This document shows positions 1 to 8,410 of a DNA stretch of 64,000 bases, piece by piece (position 1 is the stretch's first letter; each line of letters opens with the position of its first letter). Source of the stretch: Osmia lignaria lignaria (lineage: Eukaryota; Arthropoda; Insecta; Hymenoptera; Megachilidae); the NCBI RefSeq assembly GCF_051020975.1, contig NC_135033.1, positions 7,963,501 through 8,027,500 of the forward strand, given 5' to 3'. The notes beneath the pieces were generated by a model. That model did not search any database, had not been told where the DNA came from, and worked only from the letters and a program-made list of their open reading frames with translations. The translations under genes were made by a program, and so were the position numbers.

Positions 1-14
1 AATATTCGAAGGTA

Positions 15-117
15 CCATTAACCCTCGATCGATCGATCATTGAAACAGGGACCATTTCTTTGACCTTCCATTAACCCTCGATCCATGGATCATTGAAACA
101 GGGACCATTTCCTTGAT
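15..117 (+). repeat. 53-bp tandem duplication
   Basis: Two copies (15-67 and 68-117, the second slightly truncated) share CCATTAACCCTCGAT, GATCATTGAAACAGGGACC and ATTTC with few differences. The copies duplicate the left terminus of the TTAA-bounded element. Confidence 0.85.
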
Positions 118-145
118 TCTCCAAAATTCATCGTTCGAGGGTTAA
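18..145. mobile_element. TTAA-bounded short element (piggyBac-like MITE candidate)
   Basis: The left end TTAACCCTCGA (18-28) is a perfect 11-bp inverted match to the right end TCGAGGGTTAA (135-145), and similarity continues a few bases inward (CGAT). TTAA targets with CCC/GGG-type termini are the hallmark of piggyBac superfamily insertions. The element is too short to code, so it would be non-autonomous. Confidence 0.5.
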
Positions 146-309
146 CGTACCCCTACAAATAATTTCCAAACTGCCACCTACAATTTTCACGAGATTCTTA
201 CACGATAAAAGTATCAAAGTCGCGCGACACGGGCCATCAAAGTGTTAATTACCATGATAATTAAACGCTTCGCACCGCGTCTTTTTTTCACTCTCTCTCT
301 CTGTCCAGC

Positions 310-340
310 AAAAAAAAAAAAAAAAAAAAAACAAAAAAAA
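310..340 (+). repeat. Poly-A tract
   Basis: A run of 22 A residues, one C, then 8 A, preceded by a short CT repeat (289-302). It lies beyond the Fas2 polyadenylation signal and has no target-site duplication that I can see, so it is probably simple sequence. Confidence 0.85.
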
Positions 341-409
341 TGTTTCTCACTGCTATCGCAAACTTTGTCAACGAACCCACTTATATCCGCTAATATAACC
401 CATATTATC

Positions 410-808
410 TCACGGAATGTTGTGCACCGGTTTATTCGACTCACTTTTACAACACTGCTCGTGCGTGCGAACACAACCGCGTGTTCCGGATAATTGACGA
501 GCTGTTTTCCACGCGTTCGATCGCGAGAAGAAAAGATGGACAAAAGAACACGGACGAACGTACACGCGAGAAGTGTTTCGTCTCCTGTCCATAGTGTATG
601 TTATTTTTTTTTCCTTGGTGTATGACCGACAGGATATACGGTACGAGTATTCGCATTAGCACCTCTAACGTGTACCACTAAACGAATTTCATTAGAGCAG
701 TGAACAGAGTGTGACCGTTCCTCACGACGATCTTTTTATATTTTTTTTTGTTATATTCTTGTATCTTTTTTTTTGTTTTTTGTTTCTGTTTCTTTTTTTT
801 CTGTTTTT
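410..808 (-). other. Fas2: Probable 3' UTR of the Fas2 GPI transcript
   Basis: On the transcript strand the first 80 nt after the stop are extremely A-rich (long plus-strand T runs at 728-808). No further coding exon is seen. The end is set by the AATAAA at 436-431, with cleavage expected about 15-25 nt later. The true end needs transcript data. Confidence 0.5.
431..436 (-). terminator. Polyadenylation signal AATAAA
   Basis: The canonical hexamer lies on the minus strand (TTTATT on plus), 373 nt after the Fas2 GPI stop codon. It is the only AATAAA I see between that stop and the left edge. Confidence 0.55.
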
Positions 809-921
809 TTAAATGGCTAGGATTAGGATCGTTATTGCTGTGGCAATGGCGGTCACGTCGAGCTTGCGAGTACCTCCAGCGGAAGTATCTATATTGTAGT
901 CCACATTGAGGCCCGGAGATT
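809..921 (-). CDS. Fas2: Fas2 GPI-isoform terminal coding exon
   Basis: The acceptor TTTATCATTCAG at 922 opens in the phase needed by exon 6 and encodes ESPGLNVDYNIDTSAGG, then TRKLDVTAIATAITILILAI and a TAA stop. Small residues (Ser747, Ala748, Gly749, Gly750) about 5-8 residues ahead of a hydrophobic terminal run are what a GPI-attachment signal looks like, and nothing follows the hydrophobic run. GPI-linked and transmembrane forms made by alternative 3' exons are established for insect Fas2. The exact omega site is inference. Confidence 0.88.
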
Positions 922-3900
922 CTGAATGATAAAAAGTGACTTGTAGAAGGATCGTCTGGCTGTGTCTTGAACATGTTTTGTTAAAAGGGAGGGGTAATAT
1001 CTGACGAGGAATCTCAAGCAAACGATACGCGTTGATTTTCATATCGTTTTGGTACGAAAATAAGCGAGTATCATTTGCATAATATTCCTTGCAAATACGC
1101 CTATGCTCACCGGACAGTTTCTCTAAAATCGCTTTGGTTCTACAAGGGTCAAGGGGACTGAGGATTATCTCGTTTCGATCTTTAGACTCGAAACGAAGTA
1201 TCCTTGCGATAAGTGAGCGTTCTACGTAAAACGTGTCTCGAATCAGTATCTAATTATCGAAAAATACCTCAATGACCCTTTTCCCTCCTCCTTGAGTGAA
1301 CATAAAACAGAGGCGAATCAATTGTAAACGGTCTTTTCTCGTAGAATTTAAAAAAAAAAAATGAGAAAAAAAAATATAGGAGAACAACATATCAATCGGT
1401 GCAATAGCCTCGTGCACATATAATGAAAACGTTTCAAAGAGGAAAAAATATACGACTTGATAAGGGCACTAATATCGTCGTGAGGTGTTTAAACCACGAC
1501 CAACGAATGAAATAAAAAATAAAAAAAAAGTGAAGATAACAATGTGTTTCGCGTTTAAGTAGTTTTCTATGGGATGCGAAGAACGAGAGAAACTTACCCC
1601 TTGCAGTTTTGAACTTCGCCGAGCCAGGTTGACTAAAACCTATCGCGTTGTGCGCCTTCAATTCCACCGTGTAAAATGTGTCCGATTGAAGATTCTTCAA
1701 CCAGTAGCTGAGCGTGTTTCTGATTACTTGAGTTTCGCAGGTGTCTTCCAACACTTCCCACCCACCGGAGATGCGTTTCACCCGACAGTACTTGATCTGG
1801 TACATGTCGATGGGTTCGCCGTTGTCGGCGGGTTTCGTCCATCTCAATTGGTATTGATTGTTGTACGTGGACAAATCGTACTCGGCACCGGCTGTTATGA
1901 TCTTCGGCTCGTTCGGTGAATTTCTAACGGGTGTAGTTTCCTGATGATAACCACCCCAATTGCCTACGCCCACCTCGTTCCTAGCTGCGAAACGGAACTC
2001 GTAGGGGGTCTGCGGTTTCAGGTCTTCCAGCACGTACAAGGAGCCTGAAACAAATGAACCAGGGGACAGTTATTACCGGGTTATTAAACGTCAGTAGTTT
2101 AATCCTTTCTGTAGGAGAAACCTTGTCTTCTCCGTGGGGTTGAAATTGGTTGAGCTATCGTTTGATCAAGTTTCTGTCATTGTACTATTATGCGTAGAGC
2201 TGGTAATAATTGAAATTTTATTCTACTCACCGACGGACCACGTTTTGTTCTTAGCCTCCATCCAGGTCTGGCCGTCCTTCTTGTATTGTACGACGATGGT
2301 TCGGACGGGTAATTCAGGTTGCGTGGCGGGCGGTACCAGGTCGAACTTGATCGTGGTCGCGGTGATCTCGGCCATCTTCACCTGTAGTACTTCGCCAGGT
2401 CTCGTGGCTTCCCTCAGCTCGATGTTATGCTCCCGCGTTCCATGCGTGTTCGAGGCGATACACTTGTAAGTGGTGTAATACCGTCTGTCGAGCGGTACGA
2501 TCATCAACGTCGAGAGCGGTCCGTTCCCTAACTGCTTGATCATGTTATCATTGTCGATCTTGCGATCTCCGTTTATGGTCCAGCGTATCGTAGCGTTCGG
2601 TATGCTATCAGCGATGCAGCTTATGTTCACCGGCCTCTGTTCCCACGACCAGACAGTCTTATTCGACATGGACGCGAACGAGGGTGGAAATTCGACGGTA
2701 AGGTGTCCGTTTCTGTGCGCCTCACCCCCGGCATTCTGAGCGATACACTCGTAAAGGCCGTCGTTTGATCTGAAAACCTCGTGGATCGTCAAAGTACCGA
2801 CCGTTTCACCGGTGGTGACGTCGGCCTGATTCGTCAGGATAATCCTGTCGTCGTCGGGTTGAGCTCCATTCACGTAAGGCTTCTCCGATGTGTGCTTTCT
2901 GAACGTGACTTGGGGAGGTGGACGGCCAAAGGCTTTGCAGACGAGATTCGCTTCTTTGTCCTGCACCACGGTGCTGTTCACGAACTCCATGATCTTTGGT
3001 TTCACTATCACGTTCACCTTGATGTTCGTGCTAGCCGTACCGGCCGCGTTCGTCGCCGTGCATTGATACTCCCCCGCGTCCTCCCTGTTCACGTTGGTGA
3101 TCGTCAACACACCCGTGTCCGCGTCCACACCGAACCGATCGGCGTTCGACAGATTCTGCTGGGTCAACGATTTCACCCAGGTGAATTTTGGTGGCGGTTT
3201 GCCGCGAGCCTTGCACCGTATGTCCGCGTTTTCCCCTTCGATTATGTTCACCGGACTGGACAGCTCCTCCACGGTGGGTCGCACGTGAACCTGTTGGGGA
3301 TGGAAATGCAAACCAGGATCTTGATACCTGTGGTAAACGGTACGTCTGCCGCATGGAATAATTAGCGTACATATTTGGAGGTCGGATTCGGGGGTAATGC
3401 GGGATAGAACACGTTCATTGGTTGGCAAACAGGGAAAGGATAATGAAATTGGCCAATTTTCGAAATGATTGCAGAATAAATACTGAAACGAAGGGGAATA
3501 TATCGCGTGAAACCTACCTCGACACGGATAGGTCGTTCTTTCAACTCGCCGGTAGTCAATACCGAAGCACGACAAGTGTAGATACCGTCGTCAGATTCTT
3601 GAACGTTCTTGATCTTCAGGGCGTACGTGTCTATAATGTAGTGGTCGTTCGTCTTAATTAATTCCCCGTTGTACAGCCAGTCAACCGATGGCGAAGGCCT
3701 TGCCCGTACTTTGCACTGAATAGCGAAGTCCTCTCCCAGAATGGGATATTGATTGGAGGGTGCATTGTCCCAGGTGATCGCAACTACGAAACGGTAATTA
3801 TTCTTCGTGTATTTTCACCTCTCTACGTATCATCGTTATTTTCTTACACCACCGTCGTCTTCTTTTTTAATCGAACATTATTTAACATTAATTCTGAAAC

Positions 3901-6900
3901 TTTTCAACATAGCTGTATTATTTTTTTCTCACCTATGGTATCGATCGTCACCGACTTCTCCAGGAGAATGGAATTCGCGTAAGTTCCTTTGCACATGTAT
4001 TTACCAGCCTGTTCCTCTTGCAACGAATTGAAGAACAAAGACAAGCTGTTATCTTGGTGCAATTCGGTGTACATCAGTGGTTTCGTATGCCCAGGGAACG
4101 TGCTACACGGGATAATCGAAAGAAATTATTCCACTACCATCCATCTTTCACTCATAGCCATACAACAACGACGATAATAACGGCGATGAATGAAACGTTC
4201 GGATAGAGTGTTGGAAATTGAACATAAATTGGCTCGGTGTTTCGCGAAAATCGATAGAAATACGTTTCTCACGATTCCTTTCGCTCGAAGGAACAAAATT
4301 AAATCGTTAAAGCGGCTAGTAATTCGAATTTCATCCCCTTGGCGGTTCCGAAAATGACCACGGAACGCTCGATCGCGATAATATTCCAATCGACACGCTA
4401 GAACAATACTGATTAACGGGCAACGATAAACGATATTTCTCCAAATATTTTCCAATCGAGCGTGTTGAATTTTCGCCCCGACGAAATCTGTAAATCGTCC
4501 TCGATAACTAATCCGTATTCTAACGCGAAACAGCGAGCCGATATCGGGGTGAAATATCACTATGTCGCTAGAAAGAGGGGTGGGGGGTGGTGTGTGAGAG
4601 ATGGTATACACGCGGTGAACACGATGGTGGGTGCATCGAAATCGAATCGATGGCGTGGGATCGAGAGTGCGGCGTAATCGATCGACCTTAATTCGCGACG
4701 TAAGGGCCGGATCGAACACGAAGAACACACCTCGTTGATTCTCTCTGGTTGGATCCCACGCCAGCAACGAGGACCAGCAATTTCAGTCGCTGGTGTTCAG
4801 GCAACGATGAAAGAGCGAGAGCTAGATGAGAGGGCGGGGCAGGAGATAAACTGGTACAAACGAGACGCATTCACATGAATTCACACAATTTAACAACACT
4901 GCATGACAGAGTACGGTTGCGGAGATAAGGTCCAGGCGGATGCTGAATCGAGTCGTAATGAATAGTTTCGATGCGATTTCGAACGGGTCCCCGTCAGCAA
5001 CGATACGCTCTAATGAACCCTTTCGATTAGGAAACGCGACCTCCGTAGAGCTGCTGATCTAAGAAAAAGAAAAATAGGGAGTGGCGTTGACTGTGGTTAA
5101 ATCGTGGTTGATTTCAGGCGCAATTAGTCCTGTGATTGCGATCTAACCAATTGCTCCTTTCCTCTGAAATAATACCGTACCTGCGGTTACAGGCAAGGCT
5201 TTCTCAAATTTTTCTCACTGATATTTTATTAAGATCTTAGTTCAGAATATATTACACCTGAAACCATTGTAACCGCACAAACGCCAACTAAGGAAAGAAA
5301 CGATGCAACATTTTTGTGTCGTTCATACACGATGATAATGGCAATGAGAAATGGTAGCAGTGTTAGTCCGACGATTATGCAATAGCACCCTTTCTTCTAT
5401 CCTAATCGGGAACACGATCCGTAAGTAGGATTAATGAAACGATTCTCGAGCCGGTACACGCGTCCGTCGTTGAATTTATCGGCCATTACTCGCCACGACG
5501 AGCGGACATAATTATGCAAATCTCTCGGGGTACGCGTAATCGGGCAAACACGCGATCCGACGAATCAGTTACCGACGAGGTTAACGCTCGTTTGCGTTGT
5601 TTGATCGTGCGGTTCAATATTTGCAAGACGCTGCCCGCGATACTGTACATTATTTAGCCGAAGGATCGATCGTGATCGCGCAGACTAACACGCGGCTACA
5701 AGAGAAGACAATGTTCTCTGGATAAACATATAGACAGATGATGGTGATGATGGTTAGTTGGTTTAACCCTTTCAGCTTCAAATACCTTCGTGGATAGTTC
5801 ACTGTGGATATAGAATAGATAGAACACCCAGTTATCGTTTACAGAATAGTAACACCTGTTCAAACATGTTCAGGCTAGAAAACTGACGTCCATAAACAAA
5901 GGTCACAGTTTCATGGTTCACGGTCCACAGTGAATATTTCATTCGAAGCCGTGTATGGAAGTTGGTAGAGCTAAAAGGGTAAGTGAAACAGTGCGATAAT
6001 AGAGCCACTTAATTGCTCGGTTTGCCTGTTGTTGTCGTTCAACAGCACGCATCCTTTAACGTCTGTTTTAGCCAACGGGGTTTTCTTGCCCCGCCAGCAA
6101 GTTCTACACGCGGTGGGCCAGGGATTGTTCAAATAGAACGGGAAGTCAGTTTGGCCACGGAAGGCGGAAAACTTTCTCGAACAGCTTAATGAGCAACGCT
6201 TAGCTAGCAGAACAATCGGGCGGACCTGCAGCAATTAAGAGCCTCCACTGTACAGAGGTTGTTGTAGACGTAAATCAGCCGCGGGGTGACTACTGGTCTA
6301 AGATGGGGCACCGAAGAAAGACACCGTCTTCTCGGTTGGATGAGTTTCAGGGGGAGGAAAGTCTAAAGTGTGACTATAAAAACGGCTGCGGGGGTGGTAC
6401 GATCGCAGAACAATGAGAAAACAGATGGACTTACACTACGGTTGCGTGTTTAAAAAAGTCTTGAATTGAGTTTTGTATACTCGCCTTTCGATCGGCAAAA
6501 CGACGAGTCTGTGTGCAAAACAAGTGACAGAAATTTGTTTAATTAGTGCTGTTGCGTGGTGGTGATCGTGGTCCTAGCTCGGGTGTAATATAAAAAATTT
6601 TGTAGAAAAAAAAGAGCCGCGTGGCTGCAAGTACGTATGCACTTATACGATGGAAATGTAATTCGAGGTATAATAATTTATATTTCTGAAAATGATAAAT
6701 CGAGATCGAGGAAATTTAAAATTCTTTTTATATAAATACCAAGTTTCAAGTTTCAAATGTATGTCATTTTAAAAATAAAGCTCCCTGTAAAACATCCCCG
6801 TTGCAAATTTTCAATTTTCTCTCGTAGACTAAACTTTTATACCACGAGCCACACATCACCATTTGCGCATCTCTCGTTTCAATTATCCGCTAAAAGTGGC

Positions 6901-8350
6901 TCTGTTATTGTAAAAATAAGCTCAATAGCATGAACGTCCCTTGCTCGTATATTCTCGTTTACCCTGACAAACGTTGTTTGAGCTGTCGCGAATTTTTTTC
7001 CCGCTCCCTGCTTCTGGCTCTTAACATCGTCGTTTGAGTTATACGTATATCTCGCTGCACACGTTTCGACAAATCAGTGAAATTTCATAAATCAACGGAT
7101 CTTCGTAGCTTTCGACGAATGTTTACTAGTCTCAATATCGCTGCGACTACTCGTGGCGCGACATTGAAACGAATTTCATTCTTTTGTCACGTGACGTCGA
7201 GAAATAGAGTGGTTTTAATCAATTTTATCCAATTTGAGAATACACGGGGCAATTTCTGATTTAAGGTGAAAAAAAAAGAAATAGAATAAACGTGTTCCGA
7301 GCTTTGAAATGAAAATTATTTTTAAAAATAAATTAATTACTGTTAGTGCGATGAATTCTGTCAACGTTATATTAAGGGGATAAGTAAAATAAATCGACTA
7401 ATTCAATTTATCGCCCTTTCTAAACGAGAAACCGTATTCACAGTTCGATTAAATAGCCAAATCAAAACTTGTGCGAACCACCTTAGATCAGAATCGAACC
7501 GTGCAAACGAGAATACACCGCAGCAAGTATGTAACGAGAAACGTGAAGCAGGAATCGTAGTTAACAATCTGCGGAATCTATCGAACGGATCTACTCACTT
7601 CAGCGACTCGATCACACGATTCTGTGGATCGACCCATTGCATGTCCCTGATGAGCTTCGTGTCCTCGACCTTCGGTTTGCACGTCAGGATGATGCTGGAA
7701 CCGATTGGCTTCGTCTGCGTATCCCCGCTTGGCAGGATCTCCAAGGAAGCCTGGTTCGCGTAAGCTGCAAGCAAAATCGAGACGTGACCGGTCGTTAGGT
7801 TGACAACGAAAACAGATCGTTAGCGCGTCGAACGGATAGGGATACAGGATTTTCTTGCCGGGCACGGTGCGCGTTCGCTTTAATCGGCCCACGGTAATTG
7901 CACGTAATTTCGTAATAACGACGCGATTGCATCGCGTCCCTGGAAATCCGTGTTGGAAGATTTTTACAGACACCTCGAAAACATCGAACACGCTCGACGT
8001 GTACGGACTACTTTATCGCGCGATGCTGTGGCTCGTTGAGACTTAATCCCTTGATAGCGTAGACAATTTATTATAGGGAGGACATTTTTATTTTTAATCA
8101 AATAAATTCTTACGTTTATTGTACGGTATTTTTTTCTTCATCTTATCTTAGGATCAAATCTCTCATACTCTTTTTGCGAAACACCAGCGTCAATCCCCAA
8201 CGTGGAATCATCCGTATCAGGATATATCGATAGATTGGAGCTCGATGTAAGCTTCTTACCCGGACGATTTGCGTCGCGAGGTGACGGCGCAGCCCTGAAC
8301 AGATAAACGCACAGCACGGAAATGCAGATCGACGTCTCGGCGGCGCTCAT
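809..8350 (-). CDS. Fas2: Fasciclin 2, GPI-anchored isoform, seven coding exons
   Basis: The coding sequence joins 8350-8260, 7764-7599, 4102-3933, 3783-3518, 3290-2231, 2044-1598 and 921-809. This gives 2313 nt and 770 residues with all phases agreeing. Layout: signal peptide about 1-30; Ig1 about 32-143 (Cys59/Cys123); Ig2 144-231 (Cys166/Cys213); Ig3 232-329 (Cys257/Cys308); Ig4 330-434 (Cys349/Cys413); Ig5 435-529 (Cys456/Cys508); FN3-1 530-625; FN3-2 626-733; tail 734-770 with a hydrophobic end from 754. Sequons NXS/T occur at 277, 336, 441, 453, 463 and 579. Five Ig plus two FN3 domains, with the wording of the domains, fits insect Fas2. In that family the protein mediates homophilic adhesion in axon fasciculation and at synapses. 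With no cytoplasmic segment, this form would be lipid-anchored outside the cell. Other Ig-CAMs (neuroglian, turtle) differ in domain number. Transmembrane isoform exons are not in the window. Confidence 0.93.
922..1597 (-). other. Fas2 intron between FN3-2 exon and GPI exon
   Basis: This 676-nt intron opens with GTAAGT and closes with an acceptor after TTTTTATCATTCAG. It holds A/T runs near 1350-1376 and 1515-1530. Reading through its donor gives a chance open frame that ends at 1434. I see no other exon in it. Confidence 0.8.
1598..2044 (-). CDS. Fas2: Fas2 coding exon 6: rest of FN3-1 and FN3-2
   Basis: The exon encodes residues 585-734. FN3-1 closes with LKPQTPYEFRFAARNEVGVG, a standard FN3 strand-F/G sequence, and FN3-2 runs about 626-733 (core LRWTKP, then FYTVELKAHNAIGFSQPG). 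The acceptor is TTTGTTTCAG at 2045. The donor is AGGG|GTAAGT at 1597, phase 1. This donor is shared in principle by all isoforms: the GPI exon below and transmembrane exons outside the window. Confidence 0.96.
2231..3290 (-). CDS. Fas2: Fas2 coding exon 5: Ig3, Ig4, Ig5 and start of FN3-1
   Basis: This is a large exon of 1060 nt encoding residues 232-584. Ig3 shows ADIRCKARGKPPPKFTWVK and EDAGEYQCTATN. Ig4 shows ANLVCKAFGRPPP and DGLYECIAQNAGG. Ig5 shows NISCIAD, IRWTING and YTTYKCIASN. FN3-1 starts at residue 530 (GEVLQVKMAEI). The acceptor is CCCCAACAG at 3291; the donor is GTCG|GTGAGT at 2230, phase 1. Open frames on the plus strand here are shadows of this exon. Confidence 0.97.
3518..3783 (-). 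CDS. Fas2: Fas2 coding exon 4: Ig2
   Basis: The exon encodes residues 143-231, one complete Ig domain: AIQCKV (Cys166), VDWLYNG (core Trp178) and SDDGIYTCRA (Cys213). The acceptor at 3784 ends TTTCGTAG and the donor is GAG|GTAGGT at 3517, phase 0. The flanking introns are short (149 and 227 nt). Confidence 0.95.
3933..4102 (-). CDS. Fas2: Fas2 coding exon 3: second half of Ig1
   Basis: The exon encodes residues 86-143. It carries the Ig strand-F signature AGKYMCKG (second cysteine, Cys123) and ends in the linker to Ig2. The acceptor is CCCGTGTAG at 4103 and the donor ATAG|GTGAGA at 3932 (phase 1). Confidence 0.93.
4103..7598 (-). other. Large Fas2 intron splitting Ig1
   Basis: The intron is 3496 nt. 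Besides the TTAA-bounded repeat at 5763-5983 it holds a double GATGATGGT at 5737-5754, a plus-strand TATAAAAA at 6375-6382, and an open frame of 213 codons on the minus strand (4767-4126) with no recognisable domain. No further Fas2 exon is needed by the phases, and none is seen. Confidence 0.75.
5763..5983. mobile_element. Foldback MITE candidate inside Fas2 intron
   Basis: The left end TTAACCCTTTCAGCTTC (from 5763) resembles the inverted right end (about 5957-5983, reading TTACCCTTTTAGCTC on the minus strand). Further in, TTCACTGTGGA (5798-5808) has an exact inverted copy TCCACAGTGAA (5924-5934). The element is about 220 bp with imperfect arms of about 50 bp, a TTAA at one edge and a decayed one (GTAA) at the other. 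It carries no coding capacity. The structure fits an old piggyBac-type MITE; this is inferred from termini only. Confidence 0.55.
7599..7764 (-). CDS. Fas2: Fas2 coding exon 2: first half of Ig1
   Basis: The exon encodes residues 31-86 and includes the LEILPSG start of Ig1, the first Ig cysteine (ILTCKP, Cys59) and the core tryptophan (Trp74). The acceptor is TTGCTTGCAG at 7765 and the donor AA|GTGAGT at 7598 (phase 2). The Ig1 domain is split across two exons by a 3.5-kb intron. Confidence 0.93.
7765..8259 (-). other. Fas2 first coding intron
   Basis: The intron is 495 nt, with a GTAAGA donor and a TTTTGCTTGCAG acceptor. Nothing else is recognisable. Confidence 0.7.
8260..8350 (-). CDS. Fas2: Fas2 coding exon 1: start codon and signal peptide
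   Basis: The exon encodes residues 1-30, beginning MSAAETSICISVLCVYLFRA, with a hydrophobic core suited to a signal peptide. An in-frame TGA lies 20 codons upstream (8410-8408), so translation cannot start further out if the leader is continuous that far. The donor is G|GTAAGA at 8259, phase 1. The signal sequence is not conserved enough to name the gene; the assignment rests on the phase match to exon 2 and its position. An upstream exon with another signal peptide is possible. Confidence 0.72.
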
Positions 8351-8359
8351 TGTCGAGAC

Positions 8360-8373
8360 GTGGCAGATGCCAC
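8360..8373 (-). promoter_or_regulatory. Small hairpin in the Fas2 leader
   Basis: GTGGCA (8360-8365) and TGCCAC (8368-8373) form an inverted repeat ending about 10 nt before the Fas2 start codon. If transcribed, it would place a short GC-containing stem beside the AUG. No function can be claimed from sequence. Confidence 0.3.
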
Positions 8374-8410
8374 GGCTGCTTTTACGAGCACTAGCAACAT
8401 ACGTGCGTCA

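Noticed and set aside
1434..1597. Read-through of exon 6 into its intron, giving a different tail with a hydrophobic patch
   Set aside because: It would skip a strong GTAAGT donor, and the tail is low-complexity AT-rich translation. The spliced GPI exon explains the 3' end better.
2134..3365. Plus-strand open frames of 67-194 codons
   Set aside because: They mirror Fas2 exon 5 on the opposite strand and have no independent support.
4126..4767. 213-codon minus-strand open frame in the large Fas2 intron
   Set aside because: No domain, not required by exon phases, no acceptor/donor pair that would join it in phase, and arginine-rich composition typical of chance frames in CpG-containing DNA.
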